Source: Lineus longissimus | Lineage: Eukaryota; Nemertea; Pilidiophora; Heteronemertea; Lineidae | Assembly (NCBI RefSeq): GCF_910592395.1 | Contig: NC_088321.1 | Coordinates: 620,001-684,000 of the forward strand | Length of the DNA: 64,000 nucleotides | Direction of reading: 5' to 3' | In this document: positions 36,401-51,045 of the stretch, piece after piece | Layout of the letters: each line of letters opens with the position of its first letter | Numbering within the stretch: the stretch's first letter is position 1 | Program-made: the position numbers and the translations under genes | The notes under the pieces: generated by a model | Told to the model about the DNA's origin: nothing | Seen by the model: the letters and a program-made list of their open reading frames with translations, nothing else | The model's database searches: none

Positions 36401-37194
36401 GCGACGACGAAAATGTCCTCGTCTTCGGGGAAAGAGGAGAGATCTTGGCTTGGGATGGGGGAACTGAGTTACTCGGCCAGTTGTCGGTTCATCAATCCTA
36501 ATGAGGAGAATAAACTCGCGTAGTTACTATTTGTTCGTGGGGATCAGACTCCAAGGGCAGTCAATTGTGTCATCCTGATTGGACCTCCTTATGGGTGAGG
36601 ACAAGGACAGTCTACTGGGTCTGGAGTGTACCTATTGGCATTTACTTTCCATAAAGAAATAAAAACTTACAATTTTGGATAATTTCCATTTTATTGACTA
36701 CGTATGACCACTACAATGATGTTACCAGATTTTTTGATGATGAATATAGAATATAATGTACACAAAATACGATGAAATCAATGATAATATAAGCATTCTC
36801 CTTCGAACTTCAAGTTCAACATGACCATACATTTACACCAAGTAATGTCATTTTGACCATAATATCTATCAGGAGTCACCACTCGAGGGACAACATGGGC
36901 ATGGGAGTGAGGTGACCAGGAGGATAATGTGCCTATATCCCACCATCCACAACCACTTGTATGACCACACTAAATGCTGATCTCATAAAGATTTTCATGG
37001 GTGTTGTGAATGGGTTTTAGAAATGGCTTTGCAAATTTCAGATATACATGTGCAAACAGTTAAGTTCATTTTGGTGAAGTCTATATTGCAAGTTTTATGA
37101 TTTTTCAATGATTCTGTTCGGAGGAGAAGTCTCGGTCCTTCTGGAAGCTATCTTGTCATAAAAACTAACATATCTCATGCCCAAGTTGTCCATT
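36401..37194. other. No gene recognised
   Basis: Open frames at 36401-36525 are short and have no family resemblance. The remainder is AT-rich with nothing I can name. Confidence 0.4.
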
Positions 37195-37661
37195 TACCGT
37201 ATTTTCCGGCGTATGACCCGCGGCTTTTTGCCCTCAAACAGGCCCAAAAAGTGGGGGTGCGGGTAATACAAAGGTGCGGGTCTTGCGTGGATTCTGAGAG
37301 GGATAAGCCCCAACCCCAAAGAAAAAAAAGGGGACCAAACTGGTTACTTGATAAGGATTTATGTCCATCGTTTTCGCATTGTTTTCAACCAATATTTCCG
37401 CCATGATCGCATAGTTTGTGATGTCTCCGCTAGGGAAAATAGTTACGGCCATGCTGGAATTGATCCACTTTGGTTAACAATTAAAAAAAACATGGCGGTT
37501 CTAGGATGTCAACATCAATGAATGGCTTACTATTTTTGGAGAATGCGGGTCTTGGAGCAGTGCGGGTCATAATCAGGTGCGGGTCTTGCGTGGCTTTAGG
37601 TAATGGTCAAAGGGGGTGCGGGTCATAGGGCAGTGCGGGGGATAATCCGGAAAATACGGTA
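37195..37661. mobile_element. Non-autonomous DNA transposon with 15-bp TIRs
   Basis: TACCGTATTTTCCGG at 37195-37209 is repeated as its reverse complement at 37647-37661. The interior repeats TGCGGGTCTTGCGTGG and GCGGGTCATA in both halves, so subterminal regions are also related. No transposase is present. TACCGTATTTTCCGG-type termini recur in many animal genomes, but I do not assign a superfamily. Confidence 0.75.
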
Positions 37662-38888
37662 ACTCATTCAATGCCAGTCAGACCTCATCTAAAACCCAGA
37701 ACATATTGAAGAACTTCTCATCAAAGATTCGCCCAACACAATCCGGTTTCAGAGCAAGTGAGGGCAGACCATATATGACATCTGCTTGAGTGAGGGTCGA
37801 TTGCAAAGTCCAGAAGCCAACAAGAGAATGGCTCCAAATAGATATTACACTGACAGCAAAGCCTAGCGCTCAATTTGGAACATCTGACATAAAGCACAGA
37901 CACTTGCATGGAGTAGCAAACATCCTGGCCACCAATGGTGTTCTACAATCATTCTACCAGAATCGCTTCGTTTTGAAGGAGCATTGTGTGTCTGGTGGAG
38001 TTCTTAACCCTTGGTGCTCAAGATTTAGCCTCTCATGCAAAATATCCCACGGCAATTTCTTACACAGCAATGAAAATGAAACACCTAAAGTGATTCTACA
38101 CAATGAAAGTTCCTAGAACGTAAACACTGAACATCATTTTAACACTAAACCAGAATATAACTAAATGAAAATGAAAATTAGAAGGTAACTGGGGGCGATT
38201 GTCACTTTAAAACCCGCACACTAGCGACTTTTGTCTGCGTGGACAAACAAGCGTTGATCCTGAAATTGCATGTCTGCGGCGTCAGAATCAGGGCGGTGAT
38301 TGGAGTGTAACAGTTCCGGGCCGCAAGAGAATCACCCCAATTTTAGTCTATGGATTTTGTAATGTACAGGTTTTCCAGCACTGAATTGGTGGAATGTGAA
38401 GGAATGACTGCAGACAACTGTATACGCAAATCTTTAAATCCGAATATGTACACAAACATTTGAGTATGAAACAACTTTCCCACAAATTCTTGAATAATGC
38501 TGGTGATTACTCAATATTTATACAAGAAAGGACCCAACCAACTTCTCTAATGATAAAGTGACTGCCATGATTTTTCTTGCTGTCTTGGCAACATATATAT
38601 ATATCACCGTGGCGACCGACTGGACTAGATTACTGGGAACCATGGTAACCTCTTGGAAACTTTAAAGGTAGAACTAAGTGCAGGCTTACATACAAATGCA
38701 TATTAAAATCTAACTTACTTGGTGAAAAGTTGTGGTGACAGATAAGGTGACAAAATTGAGTTTATCCCTTCGAGGTGGTATGAGCACAACAAAAAGCCTG
38801 GTACTCTGACCACAAGGTGCCCCACATGTATGACACTGATTGATTCAAAACAAGAAACCAAAACAAACTCTGTACCTTCTGTACATTT

Positions 38889-39023
38889 GAAAGTTATAAC
38901 CTCATGAAAAGTAATGAAAGTTATAACCTCATGAAAAGTAATGAAAGTTATAACCTCATGAAAAGTAATGAAAGTTATAACCTCATGAAAAGTAATGAAA
39001 GTTATAACCTCATGAAAAGTAAT
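38889..39023. repeat. 27-bp tandem repeat, five exact copies
   Basis: GAAAGTTATAACCTCATGAA plus AAGTAAT is repeated five times without a mismatch, 135 bases in all. The absence of divergence points to a very recent expansion. There is no gene around it that I can identify. Confidence 0.97.
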
Positions 39024-40639
39024 GAGTTGGCCAAATTTCTGCCAATATTTGCTTCCCAAATGCAACTTTCGCTTTTTGAAATAACTCGTAGCCATCTGGG
39101 ATGTTTTTAGAAATGCCGCAAACTTTCACCAAAGTGTCGGCGATGTTAGGCCTAAAGTTTTTCTACGATATACATGAATTACAACAAAATGGACCAAGTT
39201 ACTCAATCAGGGTCGGCAGTGACAATGGTTTCAACTCTTAAATGCTATGATAATGAGTTCAACTCAGCTTGTGCTCGTCTCTTAAACCAATTGACCTGAG
39301 CTAATTGAGCAACTTGGCCCTGTACCATAAAATGAAATAGCAACATAAAGAATGAATATGTTCGGCAGAAAATGCAACGCGTTGTTTACCAAACTTGAGT
39401 AGATCACCAACAAGTACCATCAAGTGGGTCAAAATGGCCCCATCCAGTGAAGTTGACCCTGAGTTGGTATAACTGGATGCAAATTACTGCCGTTGCATTT
39501 TCTAGCGAGACAAGTATTTTTCAACTCAAACAGAACTAAAGCTCCAACACAAATCTCTATGGAAACACACGATATTCTGGCGCAATTCAAGCTGAAAACA
39601 TACTCAATTCAATGACAGTTTTATAACCACTCAGTTATGATATAATATACAATAATACTCCTTTTTTTTTGCGTTTTCATAATTTTTACATTTTTTTTAC
39701 ATTTTTCGATTTTTTTACAAATCTGGTAACGTGTAATATCTTCGACAGAGGGCGTCACTATAACGAAGAAACTAAGCTGACCTGCGTGGAGAATGCGTTG
39801 CGTTCGTTAGTAAAATATTACAGATTGTCGAGATTTTCACAGAAACGTACAGACGACTCTCAGCTGATAGGTCCCAAAGCTTGCTGTTTATAAAACTTGT
39901 GCAATGAACTGTTGCATTGTGAAGTCAGTGTACACATGTTTACAAGGGGCATGTAACGGCAGGGATGTTTTTTGTAACACCTAGTATAGGCCCAATCCAC
40001 AACACGTATGGTGCTAGTTGCTGTTACAAAAGTGTCACATCGAAAACGTTACATTGATTAGCGCTAACTATTGTCAACAGCAATTATTATGTTGTCAATG
40101 GTTCACTATGGAAATGATGTAGGTGATGCGTGCACATTCGTCAATCAAGGCGGGACCTATCAATCGAGACTGACGACACCTCTGCCACTGAAGTACCACC
40201 AGTCTCGACAGCCCAAAGTTTGAATCGTCAAGTACCGATAAAGATCTTTGCCACCAGATCTATCGGCACTCGACAGGGCAACAGGTCAGTTCAGAGTACC
40301 AGAAAGTGTTGATACATACTCAACTCGGAGTAACACTTTCAACACCCAATAAACTGCAAATATCAGCAAATGTTTAGAGTACTCAAGAGTACTCGGTACT
40401 CAGCTCAGAGTAACAGGCTTAATTTGCAGTTTTCCATCCGTACTTTTCAGTGATGTAGTCAATGTATATAACATGAGGAAAATTGGTCCAACTTTTTTCA
40501 AATTTCGTTTCAATGTGTGATTTTACGAACTAGACATGATTTCCTTTTAACATTACAGGAGACCACGTCAAAGAAGGTACTTTTCATCAGATAAACTCCA
40601 CTTTGAATAATGCCTGACAAAGAGCTGCACACAAATTAT

Positions 40640-41140
40640 GCTTTTCTCAACAGAAGTATTTATTTCGGTCACTGCTGCTGGTGTTACTGTCAGACTCCAC
40701 AAGCTTCTCACTCGGATCCTCTTTCTTCCCCGGAGGAAATTGCCACTACTACTGCTGCTGCTGCTAGAGCTACTGTTTTTTTTCGGCCAGTGTCAAAGAC
40801 ACGGCAAGCTTCTCACTCGGGTTCCCATTCGTTCCACGGAAGAAATCACCTGGTCATTGCTGCTTCTGCTGCCACGGCCATGGTCAATGACTTGGGTTAA
40901 CTTCCCACTCTTGTTCCTATCCCTTCCGTGGAAGTCGCTGCTGCTGACGGTTGTAACCGAGGCCACTAGCTTCCCACCTTTGCACCTTCTCGCGCAGAAA
41001 GATATGTTGTTGCTGTTGTTGTTGTTTCTTGTTGTTGCTGGTTGTTGATTGCGACCGAGGTCACTAGCTTCCCACTTTTGCACCTTCTCGCGTCGAAAGA
41101 TATGTTGTTGCTGTTGCTGTTTGTTGTTGTTGTTGCTGGT
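40640..41140. repeat. Compound array: ~100-bp units with CTG/TTG tracts
   Basis: About five to six units share a core related to CACTAGCTTCCCACTTTTGC followed by a TCGCG..GAAAGATATG segment, each ending in a (CTG)n or (TTG)n tract of different length. The last two units are nearly identical and the first ones strongly diverged. The Leu- and Cys-rich open frames across it are by-products of the trinucleotide tracts. Confidence 0.75.
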
Positions 41141-41404
41141 TGTTAATTGGCTTCACACCATAACCTGTGCCTCCCCGAGTGACGCGTGTGGGGTGGTGGC
41201 TGGGCAGTGTTGGGGAGGGCAGGTCGTACCTTTAGGGGAGGGTTACATCTTTACCACATCACTCTGACGCAATGAATAAATTCAAACTCCGACGAAAAGT
41301 ACATCCCACCAATAGTTGATCAGAGAGATTTGTGAATTTAACGAAGTGCAATGTTAAGTCCTACAAATATTCAAATCAGCTTTTCGAGGGATGTACTCTG
41401 CTGT

Positions 41405-42225
41405 CGAATCTGGATCCCTCCTCCTCCTCATCAGACAAGTCTCAGTGCTCTACTAAAGCAAGGGGCAAGATTTCTTCTTCTTCTCTTCCTCTTCCTCTTC
41501 TTCTTCTTCAAACAAGTCTCAGTGCTCTACCAAAGCACGGGGCAAGTATCTTCTTCTTCTTCAAACAAGTCTCAATGCTCTACTAAAGCAAGGGGCAAGA
41601 TTTCTTCTTCTTCTCTTCCTCTTCTTCTTCATCTTCTTCAAACAAGTCTCAGTGCTCTACCAAAGCACGGGGCAAGTATCTTCTTCTTCTTCAATGCTCT
41701 ACTAAAGCAAGGGACAAGATCCCTTCTTCTGTTTCATCTTCTTCTTCTTCTTCAGACAAGTCTCAGTGCTCTACCAAAGCACAGGGCAAGTTTTCTTCTT
41801 CTTCATTAGTTTTCTTCATGGACTTCAGTCAAGCCATTGAGTACGTGCTGTCACTTCAAGTCTACTCTCTCCTCATCATCATGGAAGCCACAGAGCTCTA
41901 GGAAAGCCGAGGTCCAATTACATCATCATCAGTCGTCATCATCATCATCGTTAACTGCATGCCACAGAGCTCTAGTAAAGCAAAGGGTTAAGGCGTTCAT
42001 CATCATCATCGTCTTCTTCATCATCATCATCTTTCAAAATTAGGCCACAGAGCTCTACAAAAGCTAAGGACCAATTGTTTCATCATCATCGTTAAAAATT
42101 CAGGCCACAGAGCTCTATCAAAGCAAAGGACCAATTTTTTGTCATCATCATCATCAACTGAATATAAGCCACAGAGCTCTACAAGAGCAAAGGACAAATT
42201 CATCATCATCATCATCATCTAATGA
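41405..42225. repeat. Compound array: conserved ~21-bp core in CTT/ATC tracts
   Basis: A core reading CAGTGCTCTACCAAAGCA in the left part and CACAGAGCTCTACAAAAGC in the right part recurs roughly every 50-70 bases, about a dozen times, separated by (TTC)n in the left half and (ATC)n in the right half. The core stays recognisable while the flanking microsatellite changes type. No coding gene is evident. Confidence 0.8.
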
Positions 42226-43089
42226 AAACAATTCACCGAATACTTCTGTGTAAGAAAAGCATCGCATTCTGTGTAGAACTTGTCGTAGCGGGTCACAACA
42301 AAATATCTCTTTTGCTCGAAATAATCGGTAGTATCTTAAATACGAACGAACGCAACCCATATTAGTTAAGTGTTGTATCCTCCACTTGGTAGTGAAATAT
42401 CAAGGAATTTATGTGGAGAGAAATTTCCCTCCCATTATCATTTGAAGACTCATCAATCAAACAAAGTTGACCCCTTTCACCTTTGCTATCCTTTTCAGCA
42501 TTCTTAACAGAGATGTGAAGGACCAGATGAAAAAAATCCTCAAATATCATTTTCATTTTTTGAGTTCAAGATTTTCAGGTGGGTTATGTCGAGCTGAAGA
42601 ACTCGGAGACAGTTATTTTCTCAGATACTTTCTTATAAAATTCTTTCCCTGAAAATTTCTGGTCTCGGACGCTGAAAATTGGTACAGGAAGCAAAGGCAG
42701 AGAAAGAAGACAACAGTTTTTAAATTGATGATCACTTATTATTGTTAATTGTATGACATTAATTTCAAAATTACAATTACATTTGTTCAAATGATAACAC
42801 AGAAACCTGGTTCCATCGGTAGTTAAAATCAGTTGTTCTTAAAATACATACGAAAATTTACCGGTTTCGAGTCGAACTCCAAATATTTTTACAATACATG
42901 TAATGTCATTTCTGAGAGGAAGATTTTCTAAATTTCGAAACTTCTCGTTAGTTGTTTTCACGTCAATTTCCGAAAGTTTTACATCGAGTCGTTTTCGAGG
43001 GAGGAAGCTTTTCCGTACAGGCCTCTTGTCTTCTTAGTTCTTCATTTGATGCCCACGATCCTGGTTTCCATACTGCCCACTCGGTGACG

Positions 43090-44647
43090 CTACTCGATGA
43101 CTGATGCCATGAACATCAGGTCAGGAGAGCGTGGGATGATCGGGTTACCGGGGGCGACCGGGGAGAATCCCAGGAACATGAACATCCGCACGAGAGAAGC
43201 TGCAACCAATGAGAAGATGGGGTCAGAGATGTTGAAACTATCAGCATCCAGAAATGAGCTAACTACGACAACTGGCAGACTACAAACCAACTTGCTATTT
43301 GTATTTCTGGTTTAATTCCGCTTGATCAAGAACAGGGCTGGCCACTGTGTGAAAACTAGAACTTTTTTAAATATTCAATTACCCAGTAGTTCCAAAATGC
43401 AACTTCACTTCCCCTTTTACATTTTGTGACATAACCGACGGCCACCACCTGGCTGGCACATTGCCATACCTACCTCGATCATTGCGTTCTTTCTTGAAGC
43501 AGACCAGGACGTGACTACAGTGAAGTTCCTCTTCCGCGTACTCTAGGAGGGCGACAAAACTGTAAACAGACATTCAGAAACGTTACACCGAGACCCGACA
43601 GATCTCTATCCCTATATAGGGAAACCTCTCTACTTAAGGACAGTGCATTGGTCAAAACTTGTCCACTGATTGTTGACCGCCAAAATCAGGACATCTTTCA
43701 ATGACAGCTTTTGTCAATCCAAAGCGTGTACTTTGGTGAGACTTTGTAAGTACATACAAAATGTAACCGGAGTAGGACTTCCTGCATTACTCATTCGATT
43801 CTTTCCAAGATTACTTGGCAATAACTGTCTCTAACTCATGAACGTAAACATGTAGCGAAAATATTACAAAAAAGCGTGCAGCGACCAAGGAAATTGTGTC
43901 ACTCCATTTTCTTTCAAGTCATGTCCTATTACTTGCAAAAACAAGAAAGTCATAAATCAAGAGAATTTCAAAATGATTGTCATTCATCTTGAAGAACTAC
44001 ATACATGTTGTCCTTATAATGGGTCGATCTTTATCACTATCAGGACTTTGGACGCATGACCTAAATTCCTAAGAATTCAAATCTAAATAACAAAGCAGGC
44101 CATTTTCAATCAAGCCAATTATTTTCTTTCATGGACTCAACCAACTGTCACGGGGTCTTCTTAAGTTCAATTTCAGGTGTTTAGAAATGGCATTTTCATA
44201 ACAAGTGACGTCTGTCCACAGTCTGATTCTCCAAGACTTTTTGTGAGACAACAAAGTCCACAGTGAGTCCCGGGAGAAGGGGTCAATCAAAAATAATGTC
44301 AACACGAACTACGCACCTCTCTTTGGAACCCTCCGGCAGGATGCCATTGGGGACCTCCACATAGAGTCGTCCGTCCATCACGTACGTGGTCCAGGTCACT
44401 TCAATGTTGTCAGCCAAGGTGACCGCAATGCACAAGTTCGATGCCTCGCGTGCATTCTTCCGCACCAGTTCGGCTGCGTTGTCGACGTAAACGTCCTCGT
44501 ACACAAACGAACTGTTGCCGACAGGGGGCTCTTTTAAAACCCCCAGGCTGGTGCCCTCTGTCGAAAACGACACGTTGACAGCCCGGGGAACATCAGGAAC
44601 ACTGCCGAGGCCCAGCACCCAGACGTATAAAATACCTCTTTACCACC
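43090..44647 (-). CDS. OAZ: Ornithine decarboxylase antizyme, 5' end not found
   Basis: Antizyme binds ornithine decarboxylase, blocks it and sends it to the proteasome, and limits polyamine uptake. Exons on the minus strand: 44317-44647, 43474-43559 and 43090-43199. The first exon carries the end of ORF1, LGAGPRQCS then TGA, matching the conserved end of ORF1 in animals. The main frame starts at GAT after a +1 shift and runs 157 residues. It has GRLYVEVPNGILPEGSKESF, EYAEEELHCSHVLVCFKKERNDR and RMFMFLGFSPVAPGNPIIPRSPDLMFMA, which are the conserved antizyme blocks. The exon holding the ORF1 start lies upstream of 44647 and I could not place it. Polyamines would drive frameshifting and so feedback. 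Confidence 0.93.
43606..43740. repeat. Dispersed palindromic element in antizyme intron
   Basis: A diverged copy starts at GGGAAACCTCTCTACTTAAG and loses clear similarity after about 43740. It lies in the 757-base intron between antizyme exons (43560-44316). Confidence 0.45.
44592..44598 (-). promoter_or_regulatory. Programmed +1 frameshift site TCC-TGA-T
   Basis: ORF1 ends in TCC TGA on the minus strand; skipping the T lets the ribosome read GAT GTT CCC and enter ORF2. This is the standard antizyme shift site. The three codons before it encode Gln-Cys-Ser, close to the Trp-Cys-Ser of vertebrates. Confidence 0.9.
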
Positions 44648-44776
44648 CTAAAATGAAAACAAGAATACTGAACTTTCAGAGAAAGATTCTGGGAAATACA
44701 TGATCAACAGCTTAAAAGTGAACTGACTTTCAGCGTTTTGTTATATGACATCAATACAGGGTTCAATAAAGGTTCA

Positions 44777-44880
44777 TTTACAATCCCCGATCAGAAATGA
44801 CGTTCAACTACAATCAATTGAACAGTGGCACTTATTTCGTCAATTGATGACCTGTTTGGGCTGCGATCGGGGATTGTAAA
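44777..44880. repeat. Inverted repeat with perfect 16-bp arms
   Basis: TTTACAATCCCCGATC at 44777-44792 is matched by its exact reverse complement at 44865-44880. The 72-base centre contains a second small palindrome around CAATTGA. It lies in the presumed first intron of the antizyme gene and looks like a small miniature inverted-repeat element. Confidence 0.85.
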
Positions 44881-45799
44881 CTCGTTCCCTATAAAAATTG
44901 TCACTGCGGAAATTTGTGGGATTCGTTATTCAAGCTTTGACTAATATTTTCGTAAAACTGAAAGTGAAAGTCTAAAATTTTGTTATTCTTCCTGAACAAC
45001 TTGCTGCAATTCAAGATAATTACAATACAGACGCATAAACACAACATTAGGGTACAGAACACAGAAGAAATAAACACAAATCAATTGTGACATCAGACAT
45101 GACGTCACCAAGTAGCAGATAAAAATGTCCAACACACAAGCACGTGTGCATGACCCTTTAATTTTTCTGACGTCACGAATGTCGATGTGGTCGCCTATCG
45201 GACGATTTCACGACACAAATTCAGACATACTTTTCGACGCGAAATACACCATCAATCCGGGCAGAAATGAAATCAATAACTACATAATTATCTATCTTCG
45301 TTTAAAATCCATACTTTATGAGAATCGAACAATTGTAATCCTGTCTTTTGAACGAAATTCGGAACGAATTTCCGATGCGTCATAGAAAAATGGCCGCCTA
45401 CAATTTCGACACCACAACTTACATGTTGCCACTACTTATCGACGGCATAACTTCTTTAGTCTCTTTTTCTTCCGGCCCAAAGTTCTCTATACTATGTATT
45501 GCCTTTGAGGCACTTAAGAACATAACTAATTTCGCTCGTACTCCAACGCGAATCCGCTCAGAACACAAAGAAATAGAGACCACTTTTCGTGACGACTTCT
45601 TCCTCGAATTTTCTCAGACCTTCTGTTTCGTAAATTGCCGAACACTGACGGACTTTTATTTACGAATTTTTAAACACAATTTTAGTTAATAACAATAAAT
45701 ACGTTATACGAAAAATATTCATAACATCACTTTATTAGAGTCGGGAGGACATAATTCTTTAATAGTGAGATAATGAATTAAAAGTTAAATCAAAAGTTG

Positions 45800-45960
45800 C
45801 GATTTCCCATGCGTCATTGCAAATTCCAATCTCCCGAGCGCCGGGCCAAATGTCCAATTTACATGCACCCGCCGAAATTGTCACATAGTCAGTAGGTCGA
45901 GTGAGACACACTTGGCAGCAATGATCACCATCGACGACGCTTGGAGAATGGGCGAAAAGA
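45800..45960. repeat. Dispersed repeat, inverted copy of 23266-23420
   Basis: It shares the CCGGGCCAAATGTCCAATTT and TCGACGACGCTTGGAGAAT segments with the other copy. It lies between the divergent antizyme and DCTN6 genes, so their shared promoter area has been invaded by repeats. Confidence 0.55.
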
Positions 45961-46530
45961 TATCCGGTCGTTTCGCTCCCAGACCGTTTCGCCCCAACTG
46001 TGGCAGAGACAGTAGCTCGGTAACAACCTGATGATAATGATCACTCTTAACGACGCTTGGAGATTGTGCAAATTCAAGATGTCGCTGCGAGAAGCCCCAC
46101 GAAGCAGGTTCGCATCTAAATAATGCAATATTACTCATGTCTCGGCATATTTACAAACATAAGCATTGCATATGTGTAAAGAGTGCTTCAAAAGGAACGA
46201 AATGATATGCAACACTTTGGGGTTGATGCTAATCTAGGCACTGTAATTTAAGTTGAAACATGAAAAAATATACTTTCAGAATAGAAGGAACAGATTTTCG
46301 ACAGGTCCCTAACTTGAGGAAAAAATGTGTATTTCTTAAATTTTTAGCTGACACCAGTATTCTAGTGCATGGGCTGGCATTGAATCAGTCTATATCCTAA
46401 AAGAATTCATCAGTCATCACTGTGGGACCCTCAGGTCAGTCCCAATTTTCAGATTTGGGGGCCGGGGGTTGGTGCTATAGTTTTATTGACAAGCCTCAAA
46501 TTCAATACAATGTATTCTATAACATTTCAG

Positions 46531-48542
<2,012 letters not shown>

Positions 48543-49401
48543 GGACCGTTGCTTATAGAAAGTGGAAATATTTATTCGATCTGGCGTAGGATTTATCGGG
48601 AGGACTGACATATTACACCATCGCTTATCTTCTTGTGGGATTGGAGGACGCTTGGTGGCTGCTGTAGATTCTTATGGACTATTAATCGCTGTCAAGTTTC
48701 TTGGTGTGAAGTGGGGGAGGATGTTCCTTTCTTTGCTTACTGCATTTACAGACATCACAGACTTTTTCCAAGTCATTTCAAATAAGAAAAACCTCTGAAC
48801 GGCGGACACCTCTCTGCTCCGAATTGCGGACTGGGCGATGGCCAATTTTTGGTCCAATTCCCTCCCAATTACAGACAGTAGGCAAAAACAATGGTTTCCC
48901 ATGTGCGCTTGGAGAGTCAAGTAGGCCCGACGGGTGTGATATTTGCGTAATTAATGAACGTAATTACCCCATGGCATTGTGTTTTTGTATCCTAATTAAG
49001 CCGCGGCATTTGTTTACACATCTTTTCAACTAATCATATAGGCCTATTGTGTCAAAGGACACTCATAAATCCACGCGGTTTTGTCAGTGTTGCGGCGAAT
49101 ATGTGTTAGTAGAGAAATTAGAAAAAATTGATTGTTAATAAAAGGTGGCTGATGGACAGAAATTATGGTGTTTTTTCACACATTATGACATGTCGAGGAG
49201 ATTTTGCAATAAAAGGGGCACCTTTTACTAGAGAGATTATTGACTCTCTGAGTTCCAAAGTAGCTCACGTCATTCAACGCAACATCACAAGCAAATACCG
49301 ATCAGCCAACAGGTTTAAAGTTTCTACGCTAGATGTCAACACAGAGAAAACCAAGACCTGCAAGGTGAGAACTTCAAATCCACCTATCGGATGATTTGGC
49401 A

Positions 49402-49512
49402 TAACCTCTCTATTGCGGACACCTCTCTATTGCGGACACCTCTCTATTGCGGACACCTCTCTATTGCGGACACCTGGGCCCAGTCCTATGAGTGTCCGCA
49501 ATAGAGAGGTTG
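49402..49512. repeat. Locally expanded dispersed element next to the satellite array
   Basis: CCTCTCTATTGCGGACA is repeated four times in a row and then once in reverse complement as GTGTCCGCAATAGAGAGG, ending in TTGTACTGTA. It abuts the palindromic satellite array without a gap. Confidence 0.7.
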
Positions 49513-51045
49513 TACTGTATTTCCAAACCTGAAGACCCTAGAGTCACTATGGATATTCCAGCTGGCAGAGGGAAAATTACAAGTAATTTCAAATTGATTG
49601 AATCTCAACAAAATTTTGTTTACAACTTCCTGACAGTTACACAAATATATCCTGCAAATTTCAGCTCAAAATCTCAAGTCGTTCATGATATTTTGATGTA
49701 TTTCCAAACCTGAAGACCCTGGAGTCACTATGGATATTCCAGCTGGCAGAGGGAAAATTACAAGTAATTTAAAATTGATTGAATCTCAACAAAATTTTGT
49801 GTACAACTTCCTGACAGTTACACAAATATATCCTGCAAATTTCAGCTCAAAATCTCAAGTCGTTCATGATATTTTGATGTATTTCCAAACCTGAAGACCC
49901 TGGAGTCACTATGGATATTCCAGCTGGCAGAGGGAAAATTACAAGTAATTTCAAATTGATTGAATCTCAACAAAATTTTGTGTGCAACTTCCTGACAGTA
50001 ACACAAATATATCCTGCAAATTTCAGCTCAAAATCACAAGTCGTTCATGATTTTTTGATGTATGTATTTCCAAACCTGAAGACCCAAGAGTCACTACGGA
50101 TATTCCAGCTGGCAGAGGGAAAATTACAAGTAATTTCAAATTGATTGAATCTCAAAAAAATTTTGTTTACAATTTCCTGATAATAACACAAATGTATCTT
50201 GCAAATTTCAGCGCAGAACTTCAAGTTGTTCATAATATTTTGAAGTATTTAAAAAATGACCCTGAAGCCACTGTGGATATTCCAGCTGGCAGAGGGAAAA
50301 TTACAAGTAATTTCAAATTGATTGAATCTCAACAAAATTTTGTGTAAAACTTGCGAAATTTGCAGGATATATTTGTAACTGTCAGGAAGTTGTACACAAA
50401 ATTTTGTTGAGATTCAATCAATTTGAAATTTCTTGTAATTTTCCCTCTGCCAGCTGGAATATCCATAGTGACTTGAGGGTCTTCAGGTTTGGAAATACAT
50501 CAAAATATCATGAACGACTTGTGATTTTGAGCTGAAATTTGCAGGATATATTTGTGTTACTGTCAGGAAGTTGCACACAAATTTTTTTTGAGATTCAATC
50601 AATTTGAAATTACTTGTAATTTTCCCTCTGCCAGCTGGAATATCCATAGTGACTATTGGGTCTTCAGGTTTGGAAATACATCAAAATATCATGAACGACT
50701 TATGATTTTGAGCTGAAATTTGCAGGATATACTTGTGTTACTATCAGAAAGTTGCACACAAAATTTTGTTGAGATTCAATCAATTTGAAATTGCTTGTAA
50801 TTTTCCCTCTGCCAGCTGGAATATCCATAGTGTCTTGAGGGTCTTCAGGTTTGGAAATAGATCAAAATATCATGAACGACTTATGATTTTGAGCTGAAAT
50901 TTGCAGGATATACTTGTGTTACTATCAGAAAGTTGCACACAAAATTTTGTGGAGATTCAATCAATTTGAAATAACTTGTAATTTTCCCTCTGCCAGCTGG
51001 AATATCCATAGTGTCTTAAGGGTCTTCAGGTTTGGAAATACATGT
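49513..51045. repeat. Second palindromic array of the ~180-bp satellite
   Basis: About five direct monomers, with GGATATTCCAGCTGGCAGAG at about 49551, 49731, 49913, 50098 and 50275, are followed by about four in reverse complement with the turn near 50345. Monomers agree closely with those at 26178-27660. Arms of 700-800 bases could pair into a very long hairpin. Confidence 0.92.

Noticed and set aside
38889-39023. CRISPR-like regular repeats
   Set aside because: The 27-bp copies are directly adjacent with no spacers, and the window is eukaryotic. The same applies to the 46-bp and 65-bp arrays.
40638-41809. Leu-, Ser- and Phe-rich open frames on the plus strand
   Set aside because: They track the trinucleotide tracts of the compound arrays and have no non-repetitive conserved segment.
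42467-42652. Frame with ILNRDVKDQMKKIL resembling the end of a seven-helix receptor
   Set aside because: Too short, with no transmembrane exon upstream and no similarity beyond a few residues.
49128-49394. Open frame on the plus strand ending near a GTGAGA donor
   Set aside because: No family resemblance and no partner exon; it is followed directly by repeats.
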